Of a stretch of 64,000 bases of DNA, positions 7,939 to 17,295 are shown one piece after another. Below the pieces are notes generated by a model. That model was given only the letters and a program-made list of their open reading frames with translations. It did no database searches and was not told the DNA's origin. The DNA lies in NCBI GenBank assembly GCA_938008435.1, contig CALLKK010000010.1, positions 62,001-126,000 of the forward strand. Reading direction: 5' to 3'. The position numbers were made by a program, and so were the translations under genes. The DNA is from an uncultured Steroidobacter sp. Lineage in GTDB: Bacteria; Pseudomonadota; Gammaproteobacteria; Steroidobacterales; Steroidobacteraceae. Every line of letters starts with the position of its first letter. Position 1 is the stretch's first letter.

Positions 7939-9006
7939 ATGACCAAGCCACCCAATCGAAGAGCCAGGATCAACGACGTCGCGCTGGCCGCCGGCGTTGC
8001 GATCAAGACCGTTTCGCGCGTGCTCAACAACGAACCGAACGTGCGCGAGGAAACGCGCACGCGCGTGCTCGAAGTCGTCAAGCGCCTCAACTATCACCCG
8101 AGCCTCTCGGCGCGCAGCCTGGCCGGACGCCGCTCGTACCTGATCGGCCTGGTCTACGAGAATCCGAGCGCCAACTACATCGTCGACGTGCTCCACGGCG
8201 CGCAGGCGCGTTGCCGCGAAGGGCGCTTCCAGCTCTTGAGCCACCAAGTCACCGGCAAGGGCGAGGAAATGGAGCGCGACGTGCTCGGGCTCGTCGATCA
8301 GACGCATCTCGACGGGCTGATCGTAACGGCGCCGCTCAGCGAGTCGGTCGATCTCATCAAGACGCTCGAACGCCGCGGCGTGCCCTTCGTGCGCATCGCG
8401 CCGAACGAATTCGCTCATGAATCGCCGTACGCCGACATGGACGATGCGGGCGCTGCGCGCGAGATGACCGAGTATCTGATCGGTCTTGGGCACGAGCGCA
8501 TCGGCTTCATCATCGGACCGCCCGATCATTTCGCGAGCAGCCAGCGTCTGCGCGGCTTCAAGGAAGCGATGGCAGCGCACCGGCTGCCCATCGAGCCCGA
8601 GCTCCTCAAGCAAGGACACTTCGTGTTCGAATCGGGTCTCGAAGCCGCGCGCGAGCTGCTTGCCTTGCCCGAGCCGCCGACGGCGATTTTCGCGAGCAAC
8701 GACGACATGGCAGCCGGCGTGCTCATGGCGGCGCACGAGATGGACATCGACGTGCCGGGCGATCTCTCGGTCGTCGGCTTCGACGATACGTACATCGCGC
8801 GCACGGTGTGGCCGCGTCTGACGACGGTGCATCAGCCGACTTACGATCTTGCCTACACCGCGACCAATCTCTTGCTCGAGATGCTTGAGACCGGGCAAGT
8901 GCCCAAACCCGCGCGGCTTGCCTATCGACTCGTGTGCCGCGAGTCCACGGCGCCGCGGCGCGGCGCCAAAGTCGTGCGCCAACCGGCGGCGCAGGCCAAC
9001 GGCTGA
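7939..9006 (+). CDS. LacI-family transcriptional regulator
   Basis: A 355-residue LacI/GalR repressor. The N-terminal helix-turn-helix reads INDVALAAGVAIKTVSRVLN with the hinge YHPSLSARSLAG, followed by a periplasmic-binding-protein-like sugar-sensing core (GLVYENPSANYI, GIGHER-like GLGHERIGFI, IFASNDDMAAG, VVGFDDT). It lies 245 bases downstream of the GH3 glucosidase, and the palindrome at 5033-5046 before that gene is the obvious candidate operator. The inducer is probably a glucoside or short glucan. The gene's own promoter was not recognised, and no second copy of the palindrome is seen in front of it, so autoregulation is not indicated. Confidence 0.94.
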   Translation: MTKPPNRRARINDVALAAGVAIKTVSRVLNNEPNVREETRTRVLEVVKRLNYHPSLSARSLAGRRSYLIGLVYENPSANYIVDVLHGAQARCREGRFQLLSHQVTGKGEEMERDVLGLVDQTHLDGLIVTAPLSESVDLIKTLERRGVPFVRIAPNEFAHESPYADMDDAGAAREMTEYLIGLGHERIGFIIGPPDHFASSQRLRGFKEAMAAHRLPIEPELLKQGHFVFESGLEAARELLALPEPPTAIFASNDDMAAGVLMAAHEMDIDVPGDLSVVGFDDTYIARTVWPRLTTVHQPTYDLAYTATNLLLEMLETGQVPKPARLAYRLVCRESTAPRRGAKVVRQPAAQANG

Positions 9007-9054
9007 TCTCGTAATGCATGCCGGCGCTCGCGACGAGTGCCGGCAGACGCGCTC

Positions 9055-11100
9055 TTATTCTTCTTCCACCTTCTTGTACGCGCTCATGAGCTCCTGCTGT
9101 TTCTTCGGCGGCACGGGGTCGTAATGACTGAGCTCCATGGTGAAGGCTCCTTCGCCGCCGGTCAGCGACTTCAAGCGCGACTGATACTCGGCGATTTCCG
9201 CTAGCGGCACGAGCGCGCCGATGCGCGTGCGCTGACACGCCAGCGCATGACTGCCGCTGACCCGGCCGCGGCGCGTCGCCAGATCGCCGGTGATATCGCC
9301 GGTCGCCGCGCTCGGAGCGGTCACTTCGATCCGCACGATCGGTTCGAGCACGATCGGCGCGGCATCCAGCACGGCCTTCTGAAACGCACGCCGCGCGGCC
9401 GCCACGAACGCGACCTCTTTCGAATCGACCGAGTGGTGCTTGCCGTCGTAAACGATGACGCGTACGTCCTGCAGCGGAAAGCCGGCGATTACGCCTTCTG
9501 CGAGCACCTGCCGCACGCCTTTCTCGACCGCTGGAATGAATTGCGAGGGAATCGCGCCGCCGACCACTTCATTGACGAACTCGAAACCCGCGCCGCGCGG
9601 CAGCGGCTCGATGCGCAGGAACACTTCGCCGAATTGCCCGGCGCCGCCCGTCTGCTTCTTGTGGCGGTGATGCCCTTCGGCGGGCCGGGTGATCGACTCG
9701 CGATACGGAATGCTGGGTGCGCGCGTCTTGCAGCGCACGCCGTAGCGTTCGGCCATGCGCGCCAGCAGCACGCGCAAGTGCAGATCGCCCATACCGTAGA
9801 GCACCGTCTCGTTGGCGCCCGCGTGGTGCTCGACGCGCACGCACGGATCTTCGGCCATGAGCTTGTGCAAGGCGTCCGAAAGCTTCTGCTCTTCGCCGCG
9901 GCGTTCCGGCTCGATCGCAAGCCCTGCCATCGCCGGCGGAAAGCTGATCGACTTCAAGTGATAGTGGTCCTCGTCGTGCGAGTCGTGCAGCACCGCATCG
10001 AAGTGCAGCTCCTCGACCTTCGGGATCGCGCATAGATCGCCGGGGATCGCATACGGAATCTCGACATGATCCTTGCCCTGCAGACGATAAAGGTGCGCAA
10101 CCTTGATGGGCTTGCGCGCATCGCCGACGAAGAGCGACGCGCCCGCACGCAAAGTGCCCTGGTGGACGCGCACGACGCCGAGACGTCCGACGAAGGGATC
10201 GATGTTCACCTTGAACACGTGCGCGATCACGTGATCGTTCGGATCGTACGTCACGCGCACGCGCTCGGCGTCGGGGCCAGTACCGCGCAAGAACGGCGGC
10301 GGATTGCCTTCGAGCGGATTGGGCATGAGCCGCGTGAAGATGCGCATGAGCTCGGCGATACCCGCGCCGGTTTCTGCAGACACGAAGCACACCGGCACCA
10401 GATGCCCTTCGCGCAGCGCTTGCTCGAATGCATCGTGGAGTCGCTCGGGCGGCAGATCCGCGCCTTGCTCCAGATACAAACCCATCAGCGTCTCGTCGAC
10501 CTCGACCACTTGATCGACGATCTCGGTGTGCATCGCCGCCACCGACCCGAACTCCGGCGTAGCCTCGCCCGGCTCGAAAAAGCAATCGACCACTCCGCCG
10601 CGACCGGCAGCGGGAAGATTGAGCGGCAGCAGCTCGCGCCCGAACGTTTCGCGCAGCTCGGCAAGCACACGCTCGGGGTCGGCATCGCGCGCGTCGATTT
10701 TGTTGACGATGACGAGGCGACAGAGCTCGCGATCGCGCGCGAACTCCATCATGCGCTGCGTGACGGGTTCGAGACCGGTCACCGCGCTTACGACGATCGC
10801 CGCCGTCTCCACCGCTTCGAGCATCGCCAGCGACCGTCCGACGAAATCGGCCGTACCGGGCGTATCGATGAGATTGATGCGGCAGCCGTCGAGCTCGAAG
10901 TGCACGAGCGCCGCATCGAGCGAATGCTGTAGGGCTTTCTCTTGCGGGTCGAAATCGCAGACGGTGGTGCCACGCGCCAAGCTGCCTTTCGCTCGGATCG
11001 CACCGCTTGCCGCCAGCAGCGCCTCGGCGAGCAGCGTCTTGCCCGCGCCCGCCGGTCCGACCAGGGCAATATTGCGCAGATCCGTCGTCGAATACGCCAT
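9055..11100 (-). CDS. Elongation factor G-like translational GTPase (paralogue)
   Basis: A 681-residue GTPase with full EF-G length. G1 is GPAGAGKT instead of the canonical A/GHxDxGKT; G3 is DTPG and G4 is NKID. Domains II to V follow, with GGAGQFGEVFLRIEPL (domain IV entry) and RRGRVSGS near the C-terminus. The variant P-loop places it in the divergent EF-G-like group found beside normal fusA in many bacteria, not the main translocase. Its function is unproven; proposals for the group include stress or specialised translation roles. Start chosen at ATG 11100 (MAYSTTDLRNIALVG), as residues upstream are not EF-G-like. It stands alone, convergent with the LacI gene. Confidence 0.88.
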   Translation of the reverse strand: MAYSTTDLRNIALVGPAGAGKTLLAEALLAASGAIRAKGSLARGTTVCDFDPQEKALQHSLDAALVHFELDGCRINLIDTPGTADFVGRSLAMLEAVETAAIVVSAVTGLEPVTQRMMEFARDRELCRLVIVNKIDARDADPERVLAELRETFGRELLPLNLPAAGRGGVVDCFFEPGEATPEFGSVAAMHTEIVDQVVEVDETLMGLYLEQGADLPPERLHDAFEQALREGHLVPVCFVSAETGAGIAELMRIFTRLMPNPLEGNPPPFLRGTGPDAERVRVTYDPNDHVIAHVFKVNIDPFVGRLGVVRVHQGTLRAGASLFVGDARKPIKVAHLYRLQGKDHVEIPYAIPGDLCAIPKVEELHFDAVLHDSHDEDHYHLKSISFPPAMAGLAIEPERRGEEQKLSDALHKLMAEDPCVRVEHHAGANETVLYGMGDLHLRVLLARMAERYGVRCKTRAPSIPYRESITRPAEGHHRHKKQTGGAGQFGEVFLRIEPLPRGAGFEFVNEVVGGAIPSQFIPAVEKGVRQVLAEGVIAGFPLQDVRVIVYDGKHHSVDSKEVAFVAAARRAFQKAVLDAAPIVLEPIVRIEVTAPSAATGDITGDLATRRGRVSGSHALACQRTRIGALVPLAEIAEYQSRLKSLTGGEGAFTMELSHYDPVPPKKQQELMSAYKKVEEE

Positions 11101-11337
11101 TGGAGTCGCCCTCGCTGCGGTGCCGAGCCAGCATACGCGCACGGCGCGCCTGCGCAGATTGCGGTTAGTGACTAGGATGCGCCGTGCAAGATTCGCTGCG
11201 ATGCGGTTGCGACGAGCGCTCGCACGCCACGCGATGCACCAAACTCGAGCGCGCGACGCCCGAGCCGCGCAAGCGCGTTGAGCGCAGCCCGCGTAACGCT
11301 TACGCTACGTCATCCGTGTTCCTGGCCCTCCATTTAG

Positions 11338-12699
11338 ATGACTGCCCTCATGTCTGCAGAGCCGTCACAACCGGCGCGTAAGCGAGCGCTCATCGTCGAC
11401 GATTCCCGATCCGCGCGAGTCATCCTCGGCCGCATGCTCGAAGGCTACGGCTTGCTCGTCGATTCGGCCGAATCGGCCGAGCAGAGCCTCGAGTATCTGA
11501 AGCACACGCGGCCCGACGTCATCTTCATGGATCACTTGATGCCGGGCATGGACGGCTTCCAGGCGGTACAGGCCATCAAAGCGAACCCCGCGACCGCGAC
11601 GATTCCGGTCGTCATGTACACCTCGCAAGAAGGCGAGCTGTATCTGAGCCAGGCGCGCGCGCTCGGCGCAGTCGGCGTGCTGCCGAAAACCGTCAAGCAA
11701 GCCGACGTGTCCAAGGTGCTTTATCAATTGCGTCTGTTGCCCGACCGGCGCGAGAGTCGCGCCGCAACGGTCGAGGCGGCCGAAGACGCGACGGTCGAGA
11801 TCGACACGCCGCGGCAACCGACCGTCGGCGAGCTGGAAAGCGCGATTCGCGCCGCCGTCGCGCCGCTCTTGCAGGAACACAACTCGGAGCTGCGACGCTT
11901 CCTGCTCGCAAGCCTCGAATCCTTCGCACGCCGCGCGGCCAACGAAGCGAAGCCCGAGACGCCGGCCGAGCCGCAGCCCGCCCCCGAGCCGCAGGTCGCA
12001 CCGGTCGTCAAGCGCAGCTCGCCGTTCGCCATTGCGATTGCAGTGCTGGCACTGATCGCAACGGGCGTGCTCGCCGTGCTGTACGCGCGCCAGCTCGACG
12101 CCAACCGCGCGCTGGAACAAGTGAACGCGCGACTTTCCTCGGTCATCGAGGAACAGCAGGCGCAGATCGAAGCGTTGCAGAGCTCTGCGAAGGACGCGGC
12201 CAGCGCCGCCGACGCCGCTGCGCTCGCGCCCACGAACGGCATTCGACCCGAGCTCGTGGCCTACGGCGAGGTGCCGCTGTCTGGCACCCGGCTCGAGCGG
12301 CTGCGTGCGCTTATCACGGACCTGCGTGCGCAGGAATTCAAAGGCAAGATCCGCGTGGTGTCGTATTCGGGCGAGTTCTGCCTGAGCGGCAACGGCTTCG
12401 AAGGCTATTCGCTCGCCGCCGCGGAGCTCCCCTACAAGCAATGCGACGTCGTCGGCAATCCCTTCGACGAGAGCATGAGCCCGGCGCAGCGTCAGTCGGT
12501 CGCGTTCGCGAACTTGCTTTCGTCCCTGCGCAGTGCCGGCGGCTCGCTCACCGTCGAGGTTCAGCATGCAGGCCGCCAGGCAGCGGTGCCGTATCCCGAT
12601 CCGAACCAGGAGGGGCTCACTGCCGGCGAATGGAACAAGATCGCCGCGCTCAACAATCGCGTCGAGTTCATCACCGAGCCGAATGACGACGCGTCCTGA
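11338..12699 (+). CDS. Receiver-domain protein with membrane segment and C-terminal non-cytoplasmic domain
   Basis: 453 residues. Positions about 15-130 form a CheY-like receiver (ALIVDDSRSARVILGRML, phospho-acceptor Asp65 in FMDHLMPGMDGF, LPKTVKQ). A Pro/Glu-rich linker leads to one clear membrane helix near 227-250 (FAIAIAVLALIATGVLAVLY), then a coiled coil (RALEQVNARLSSVIEEQQAQIEAL) and a roughly 130-residue C-terminal domain holding two cysteines, C348 and C369. With the receiver in the cytoplasm, the tail would be periplasmic and the cysteines could form a disulfide. I do not recognise the tail. No HK is adjacent. An alternative start is the ATG at 11350. The ribosome site is poor. Confidence 0.85.
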   Translation: MTALMSAEPSQPARKRALIVDDSRSARVILGRMLEGYGLLVDSAESAEQSLEYLKHTRPDVIFMDHLMPGMDGFQAVQAIKANPATATIPVVMYTSQEGELYLSQARALGAVGVLPKTVKQADVSKVLYQLRLLPDRRESRAATVEAAEDATVEIDTPRQPTVGELESAIRAAVAPLLQEHNSELRRFLLASLESFARRAANEAKPETPAEPQPAPEPQVAPVVKRSSPFAIAIAVLALIATGVLAVLYARQLDANRALEQVNARLSSVIEEQQAQIEALQSSAKDAASAADAAALAPTNGIRPELVAYGEVPLSGTRLERLRALITDLRAQEFKGKIRVVSYSGEFCLSGNGFEGYSLAAAELPYKQCDVVGNPFDESMSPAQRQSVAFANLLSSLRSAGGSLTVEVQHAGRQAAVPYPDPNQEGLTAGEWNKIAALNNRVEFITEPNDDAS

Positions 12700-12771
12700 C
12701 CGCGCACGCGCGGGCGCCGCGGCACACCGCCGCGTGCGCTCATCGCTGCCATTTCATTTTCTTTCGTCACG

Positions 12772-13830
12772 ATGACCGACAGCTGGCTCCTGTACGGCGC
12801 GAACGGATACACCGGCGAGCTGATCGCGCGCGAGGCCGTCAGGCGCGGCATGCGCCCGGTGCTCGCAGGCCGCTCGCGCATTGCGATCGAAAAACTCGCG
12901 GCCGAGCTGTCGTGTCCGCATCGGGTCTTTTCGCTCGACGATCACACCGCCCTCGTCGATGCGCTCCAAGACCAACGCGCGGTGCTCAACTGCGCCGGTC
13001 CGTTCTCCGCCACGGCGCGTTCGATGATGCAGGGCTGTCTCGCAACGCATGTGCACTATCTCGACATCACCGGGGAGATCGATGTCTTCGAGCTCGCGCA
13101 CAGCGTGACCGACAAAGCGCAGCGCGCGGGCATCGTGTTGTGTCCGGGCGTCGGCTTCGACGTCGTGCCGACGGACAGCATCGCGGCGAAGCTCAAGGAA
13201 GCATTGCCCGATGCAACGACGCTCGCGCTCGGCTTCGACAGCAAATCCGGCGTGAGCAAGGGCACGGCCAAGACGATGCTCGAATCGGTGGCGGACGGCT
13301 GCAAGCTCAGGCGCGACGGCAAGATCGTGAGCGTCCCGTTCGGCTCGCTCACCCGGCGCATCGACTTCGGCGGCGGCGAGCGGCTCGGCATCGCGATCAG
13401 TTGGGGCGATGTGAGCACGGCCTATTACACGACCGGCATTCCGAACATCGAAGTGTTCATCGCGGGCTCGTCGCGCACGCTGCGCCGCCAACGACGGCTC
13501 AACTGGCTGCGTCCGTTCGTGCGCCGCCGCTTCGTGCTCGCTATGATGAAGCGCCGCATCGACGCGACCGTCACGCCGCCCGATCAAACGAAGGCTGCGA
13601 ATCAACCGACATTCGTGTGGGGCGAAGCGCGCAACGCCGCCGGCGAGGTCCGCACGGCGCGGCTCACCACGCCGAACGGTTACGCGCTCACGGTTCACAG
13701 TGCGCTCGGCATCCTCGAACGCCTGCTCGCCGAGCCGCATCGCGCAGGATTCATGACGCCCTCGATGCTCGTCGGCGCCGATTTCGTCACGACATTGCCG
13801 GGCTGCTCGTCGATTCGTATCGAACCATGA
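12772..13830 (+). CDS. Saccharopine dehydrogenase-like oxidoreductase
   Basis: A 352-residue NAD(P)-dependent reductase. The N-terminal Rossmann motif is LLYGANGYTGELIAREA, and the chain matches the bacterial saccharopine-dehydrogenase-like / trans-acting enoyl reductase group (COG3268 type) in length and in blocks such as NCAGPFSATARSMMQGCL and HYLDITGEIDVFE. Substrate unknown; relatives act on hydrophobic or thioester-bound substrates. The stop overlaps the next gene's start as ATGA, so the two are translationally coupled, and the partner is an alpha/beta hydrolase. This fits a small lipid or ester metabolism unit, which is inference. Confidence 0.85.
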   Translation: MTDSWLLYGANGYTGELIAREAVRRGMRPVLAGRSRIAIEKLAAELSCPHRVFSLDDHTALVDALQDQRAVLNCAGPFSATARSMMQGCLATHVHYLDITGEIDVFELAHSVTDKAQRAGIVLCPGVGFDVVPTDSIAAKLKEALPDATTLALGFDSKSGVSKGTAKTMLESVADGCKLRRDGKIVSVPFGSLTRRIDFGGGERLGIAISWGDVSTAYYTTGIPNIEVFIAGSSRTLRRQRRLNWLRPFVRRRFVLAMMKRRIDATVTPPDQTKAANQPTFVWGEARNAAGEVRTARLTTPNGYALTVHSALGILERLLAEPHRAGFMTPSMLVGADFVTTLPGCSSIRIEP

Positions 13831-14879
13831 CCGAAGGGACTCTTTTCGATCCGAGCGCTGCGCTCGCCAACGCAGCGCTCGCCTTTAAGCCGCCGCGTTG
13901 GTTGGCCAATGCGCACCTGCAATCCATCCTGCCGAGCTTGCGCCTGCGACGGCCGCTGCTCGTGCGCCGCGCACGCGATCTCTTGGCTGCTTCATCCGAG
14001 GAAATCGTCGATTGCGGACAAGGCGTGCGCCTGCTCGGGCATCGCTCGACGCAAACCGCGCTCGGTCGCCCGCCCGCGCGCGATCTCATCGTGCTCTTGC
14101 ACGGTTGGGAAGGCAGCGCAGACTCGCTGTACGTGCTCTCGTTGGGCGCGTACCTGTTCGCGCATGGCTGCGATGTATTTCGACTCAACTTTCGCGATCA
14201 CGGCCCGACGCATCATCTGAACCCCGAGCTGTTCCACTCCTGCCGACTCGATGAGGTCATCGGCGCCGTGCGCCGCATTCAGGAGACCTCGCCCGATCGG
14301 CGCATTGCGCTCGCTGGATTCTCGTTGGGCGGCAACTTCGCGTTGCGTATCGCGGCGCAGGCGCCGGCGCGCGGCTTGGCGCTCGAGCGTGTCGTCGCCG
14401 TGTGCCCCGTGCTGCGGCCGCACAGCACGATGGAAGTGCTCGAACACGGCCCCTTCATCTATCGCCAATATTTCATCGCCAAGTGGAAGCGCTCGTTGCG
14501 CTTGAAGCAGCGGCTGTTTCCGGAGCTGTACGATTTCTCCGAAGTGCTCGAGCAGTCGAGCTTGCGCACCATGACGGAGCTGCTCATCGAGGCGTACAGC
14601 GAGTTTCCGTCGGTCGACGATTACTTGAACGGCTACGCGATCGTCGGCGACGCGCTCGCACGGCTCGAAGTGCCGAGCTACGCGCTGCTTGCGCTCGACG
14701 ATCCGATCATTCCGGCGCATGACGTCGCGCATCTCGCCCGCAATCGGCATCTCGAAGTGCTGGCGATCCCGCGCGGCGGACACTGCGGCTTCATGGATGC
14801 GTTCCACCGCGAGAGCTGGGCGGATCGCAAGGTCGCCAGCTTGCTCGGCATCGCACGCGCCGAGCGCACCGTGCGCTAG
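13827..14879 (+). CDS. yheT: YheT-family alpha/beta hydrolase
   Basis: A 350-residue alpha/beta-fold hydrolase of the YheT/ABHD1-3 group. Family marks are ANAHLQSILPSL near residue 25, the oxyanion-region HGWEGSADS, the nucleophile elbow GFSLGGNF with Ser166, LDDPIIPAHDV carrying the acid, and RGGHCGF with the catalytic His. Relatives hydrolyse medium-chain esters or phospholipids. ATG 13827 overlaps the preceding reductase stop (ATGA). Its TAG stop overlaps the stop of the opposing FGGY kinase in the tetramer CTAG (14876-14879), so there is no room for a terminator between the two. Confidence 0.87.
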   Translation: MTEGTLFDPSAALANAALAFKPPRWLANAHLQSILPSLRLRRPLLVRRARDLLAASSEEIVDCGQGVRLLGHRSTQTALGRPPARDLIVLLHGWEGSADSLYVLSLGAYLFAHGCDVFRLNFRDHGPTHHLNPELFHSCRLDEVIGAVRRIQETSPDRRIALAGFSLGGNFALRIAAQAPARGLALERVVAVCPVLRPHSTMEVLEHGPFIYRQYFIAKWKRSLRLKQRLFPELYDFSEVLEQSSLRTMTELLIEAYSEFPSVDDYLNGYAIVGDALARLEVPSYALLALDDPIIPAHDVAHLARNRHLEVLAIPRGGHCGFMDAFHRESWADRKVASLLGIARAERTVR

Positions 14880-16348
14880 AGCGTTTCCATCAATTCGCAC
14901 CAGCGCGCGTAACGCTCGCGAAGCGCCTCGTCGACGGCGGGCGCGAACGTGGCGCGCTCGGCGTGCGGCTGCCAGTCGGCAGGCTCGCCCGCGACGAGGA
15001 ATGCAAGTCCGAGCGCCGTCGACTCGCGCACGTTCACTCGCTCGACCGGCAAGCCGCTGAGCGTGGCGATGCATTCGCACAGATAATCGCTCGCCGAAAG
15101 TCCGCCGCTTGCAAGGATGCGTGCGACCGCTGCGTCTTGCATGCGTTCGATGTTGCGACAGATCAGAAACGCAATGCTTTCTACCGCCGCTTGCACTTGC
15201 GCGGCTTCCGAGCCCTCTCCCACGAAGCGCGACGACACATCGCTGCGCCAATACGGTGAGCCGATGCCGCCGACTGCATTGAGGAAGAGCGGCGCCGCGT
15301 GATTCGCAGTGGCGCGCGTCAATGCGAGCGCGCCGCGCCTGGCATCGACTCCGAGATGTTCGTTCAACCAGTCGATGGCCGCGCCGGCGCCGTTCACCGT
15401 GCCCTCCTGAATCGTGACGACGCGCTGCTCGTCGGAATACACCACGCTTTGCAGCAGCTGCGGATCGTCGTGCTCGCGCACGCGCTGCAGGAACGCGCCG
15501 GTGCCGGCATTGAGATAGATCGTAGCGGGATCCAACGACCCGAACGCATACGGCACCGCCGACTGATCGCCGGTGCATACGCGCAGCGGAATGTCTCGGC
15601 CCGCAAACTGCAGCCGCCCGAATTCCGCGCGCGTGTGCGCAATACGCGGCAAGAGCTCGAGCGGAACACCGAAGCGCTCGGCGAGCCACGGCGACCACGC
15701 CCGCGTGCGCGGCTCGAACAGCTGCGTTCGTGAGGCGTTCGCCGGATCCACTAGATACGGCCGTCCTTCGAGGAGCGAAAAGAGCAGGAAGCTCGCCAAC
15801 GGACCGAAGGCAAGACGCTTGCCGTCGCGCGCCGTGCGCACTGCCGGGATCTCATCCAGACACCAACGCAGCTTGCTCGCGCCGTAGTGCGGCGAGAGCA
15901 CGAGTCCGGTGTGCTCGCGCACGGCAGATGCCTCGCCGCGCAGCTGCTCCACCAGCGCCGCGTTGCGACGATCCTGCCAGGACAGCACGCGCGACAAGGG
16001 CGTGCCGGTGCGCTTGTCCCAGCAGACGACGCTCGAACGCTGCGTCGCCAATCCGGCTGCCACGACTCGCTCGGCATCGCTGCCGAGCGTCTGCGCGACA
16101 TCGTCGAGCGCCGTACGGATGGACTCGAGAATCTCGTTCGCATCGTGCTCGACGCGATCGTCGCCCGAGCGAAACGTACTGATCGGCGCAAAGCTCTCGG
16201 CGCAGAGCGTGCCGTGCGCATCGAACACGATGGCGCGGCTCGCGTGGCCGCCTTGATCGATCGCCAGGATGAGCGGCGCTTCGCTATCGCGCAGCTCGCT
16301 GGCAAGCGAATGCAGCTCTCGGACGAGCCAGCCCAGTTCTTCGTTCAT
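14876..16348 (-). CDS. FGGY-family carbohydrate kinase, glycerol-kinase-like
   Basis: 490 residues, close to the usual 500 for GlpK. The first phosphate-binding motif is LAIDQGGHASRAIVFD, where GlpK has DQGTTSSRA; VEHDANEI matches the glycerol-kinase VEHDPxEI. VVCWDKRTGTPLSRVLSWQDRRN and LNAGTGAFL follow, and ASGGLSASDYL is the second nucleotide-binding segment. It would phosphorylate glycerol or a related polyol. The neighbouring gene 24 bases upstream encodes a glycerophosphodiester phosphodiesterase, which supports a glycerol or glycerophosphodiester role. The altered DQGGH motif leaves specificity open. Start taken at MNEELGW (16348). Confidence 0.85.
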   Translation of the reverse strand: MNEELGWLVRELHSLASELRDSEAPLILAIDQGGHASRAIVFDAHGTLCAESFAPISTFRSGDDRVEHDANEILESIRTALDDVAQTLGSDAERVVAAGLATQRSSVVCWDKRTGTPLSRVLSWQDRRNAALVEQLRGEASAVREHTGLVLSPHYGASKLRWCLDEIPAVRTARDGKRLAFGPLASFLLFSLLEGRPYLVDPANASRTQLFEPRTRAWSPWLAERFGVPLELLPRIAHTRAEFGRLQFAGRDIPLRVCTGDQSAVPYAFGSLDPATIYLNAGTGAFLQRVREHDDPQLLQSVVYSDEQRVVTIQEGTVNGAGAAIDWLNEHLGVDARRGALALTRATANHAAPLFLNAVGGIGSPYWRSDVSSRFVGEGSEAAQVQAAVESIAFLICRNIERMQDAAVARILASGGLSASDYLCECIATLSGLPVERVNVRESTALGLAFLVAGEPADWQPHAERATFAPAVDEALRERYARWCELMETL

Positions 16349-16372
16349 GCTCGGGAAGACATGCAAATTCGA

Positions 16373-17134
16373 TTACGGGCGCGCCGACGCGCGCAGCTCG
16401 CGCAGCATCGTACGCACGGCCATCGTCTCGATCAGCTTCGCGCCGCGCGCGGCGAGCTCCAGCGCCAGCTTGCGCGTGGTGACCTCGTAGATGGCCCAGC
16501 GCCACGGACCGCGCCACAGCCGTGCGTTGTCCGCGCTCAAGAGTCGATGGTCGCAGAAGACATAGTCGGGCGCGAGCGCCTCGCACTTGAGCGCGGACAG
16601 ATTCGAGTACTCGGACAGCACCCAACCGATTCGCAACGACGAGACTTGGCGCACGTGATGCACAGCCGCCAGATCGAAAGAAATGATGACGCACTGGCGT
16701 GCGATCGGCTTGAGCACCTCCCACACCCGGCGCACCACGACCTCCTGCCCGAAAGCGCGCAGGCTCGCACGTTTGAGCTCGACGAATGCCGTCGCGTGCG
16801 GATAGGTCGCAAGCAGGCTCGCGGCCTGCGCCAGCGAGGGAATGCCGATGTCGGTGAAGCGGCGGCCGAAACGCGCCTCTTCGTTGACCGCAATCTCAGC
16901 AAGCTCTGCCCAGGTCATCTCGAGCGCGTTGCGATCGATGCCGGCTGTGCGCTGCAGATTCGCATCGTGCAGCAGGATCGGCTGATGGTCGGCACTCAGC
17001 TGCACGTCGAACTCCACGAAACGCGCGCCGAGCTCGAGCGCCGAGCGCAATGCCGGGAGCGTGTTCTCCGGATACTCCGCAGCGTTGCCGCGGTGAGCGA
17101 CGAGCTCGGGAATCTTGGGGAGCGGCGTGGCCAT
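16373..17134 (-). CDS. Glycerophosphodiester phosphodiesterase family protein
   Basis: 253 residues, a single GDPD TIM-barrel domain. The catalytic metal-binding motifs are AHRGNAAEYPENTLPA at the N-terminus, VEFDVQLSAD and LLHDANLQRT; FVELKRASL follows. No signal peptide, so cytoplasmic and UgpQ-like. It hydrolyses glycerophosphodiesters to glycerol 3-phosphate and an alcohol. It is first in a two-gene unit with the FGGY kinase 24 bases downstream. Its 5' end lies close to the divergent PQQ dehydrogenase gene, whose start is at 17296. Confidence 0.9.
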   Translation of the reverse strand: MATPLPKIPELVAHRGNAAEYPENTLPALRSALELGARFVEFDVQLSADHQPILLHDANLQRTAGIDRNALEMTWAELAEIAVNEEARFGRRFTDIGIPSLAQAASLLATYPHATAFVELKRASLRAFGQEVVVRRVWEVLKPIARQCVIISFDLAAVHHVRQVSSLRIGWVLSEYSNLSALKCEALAPDYVFCDHRLLSADNARLWRGPWRWAIYEVTTRKLALELAARGAKLIETMAVRTMLRELRASARP

Positions 17135-17295
17135 TCCGCTTTGCGTCAGGTTGTTGTTATCACGCCGAGTATCTTAGCGGTTGTACAGACGCCAAAGGAT
17201 TCGATCCGCCCACACGACGTCGTTCGCACAAGACACTTGCTCTCGCCACGGCGCCTCTGCTATGTGGGCAATCGGGAAAACCCTTGCGCCCTGTC

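Noticed and set aside
13992..15698. A 568-codon minus-strand frame across the hydrolase and kinase genes
   Set aside because: It runs through two well-supported genes in the wrong frame and has no family features.
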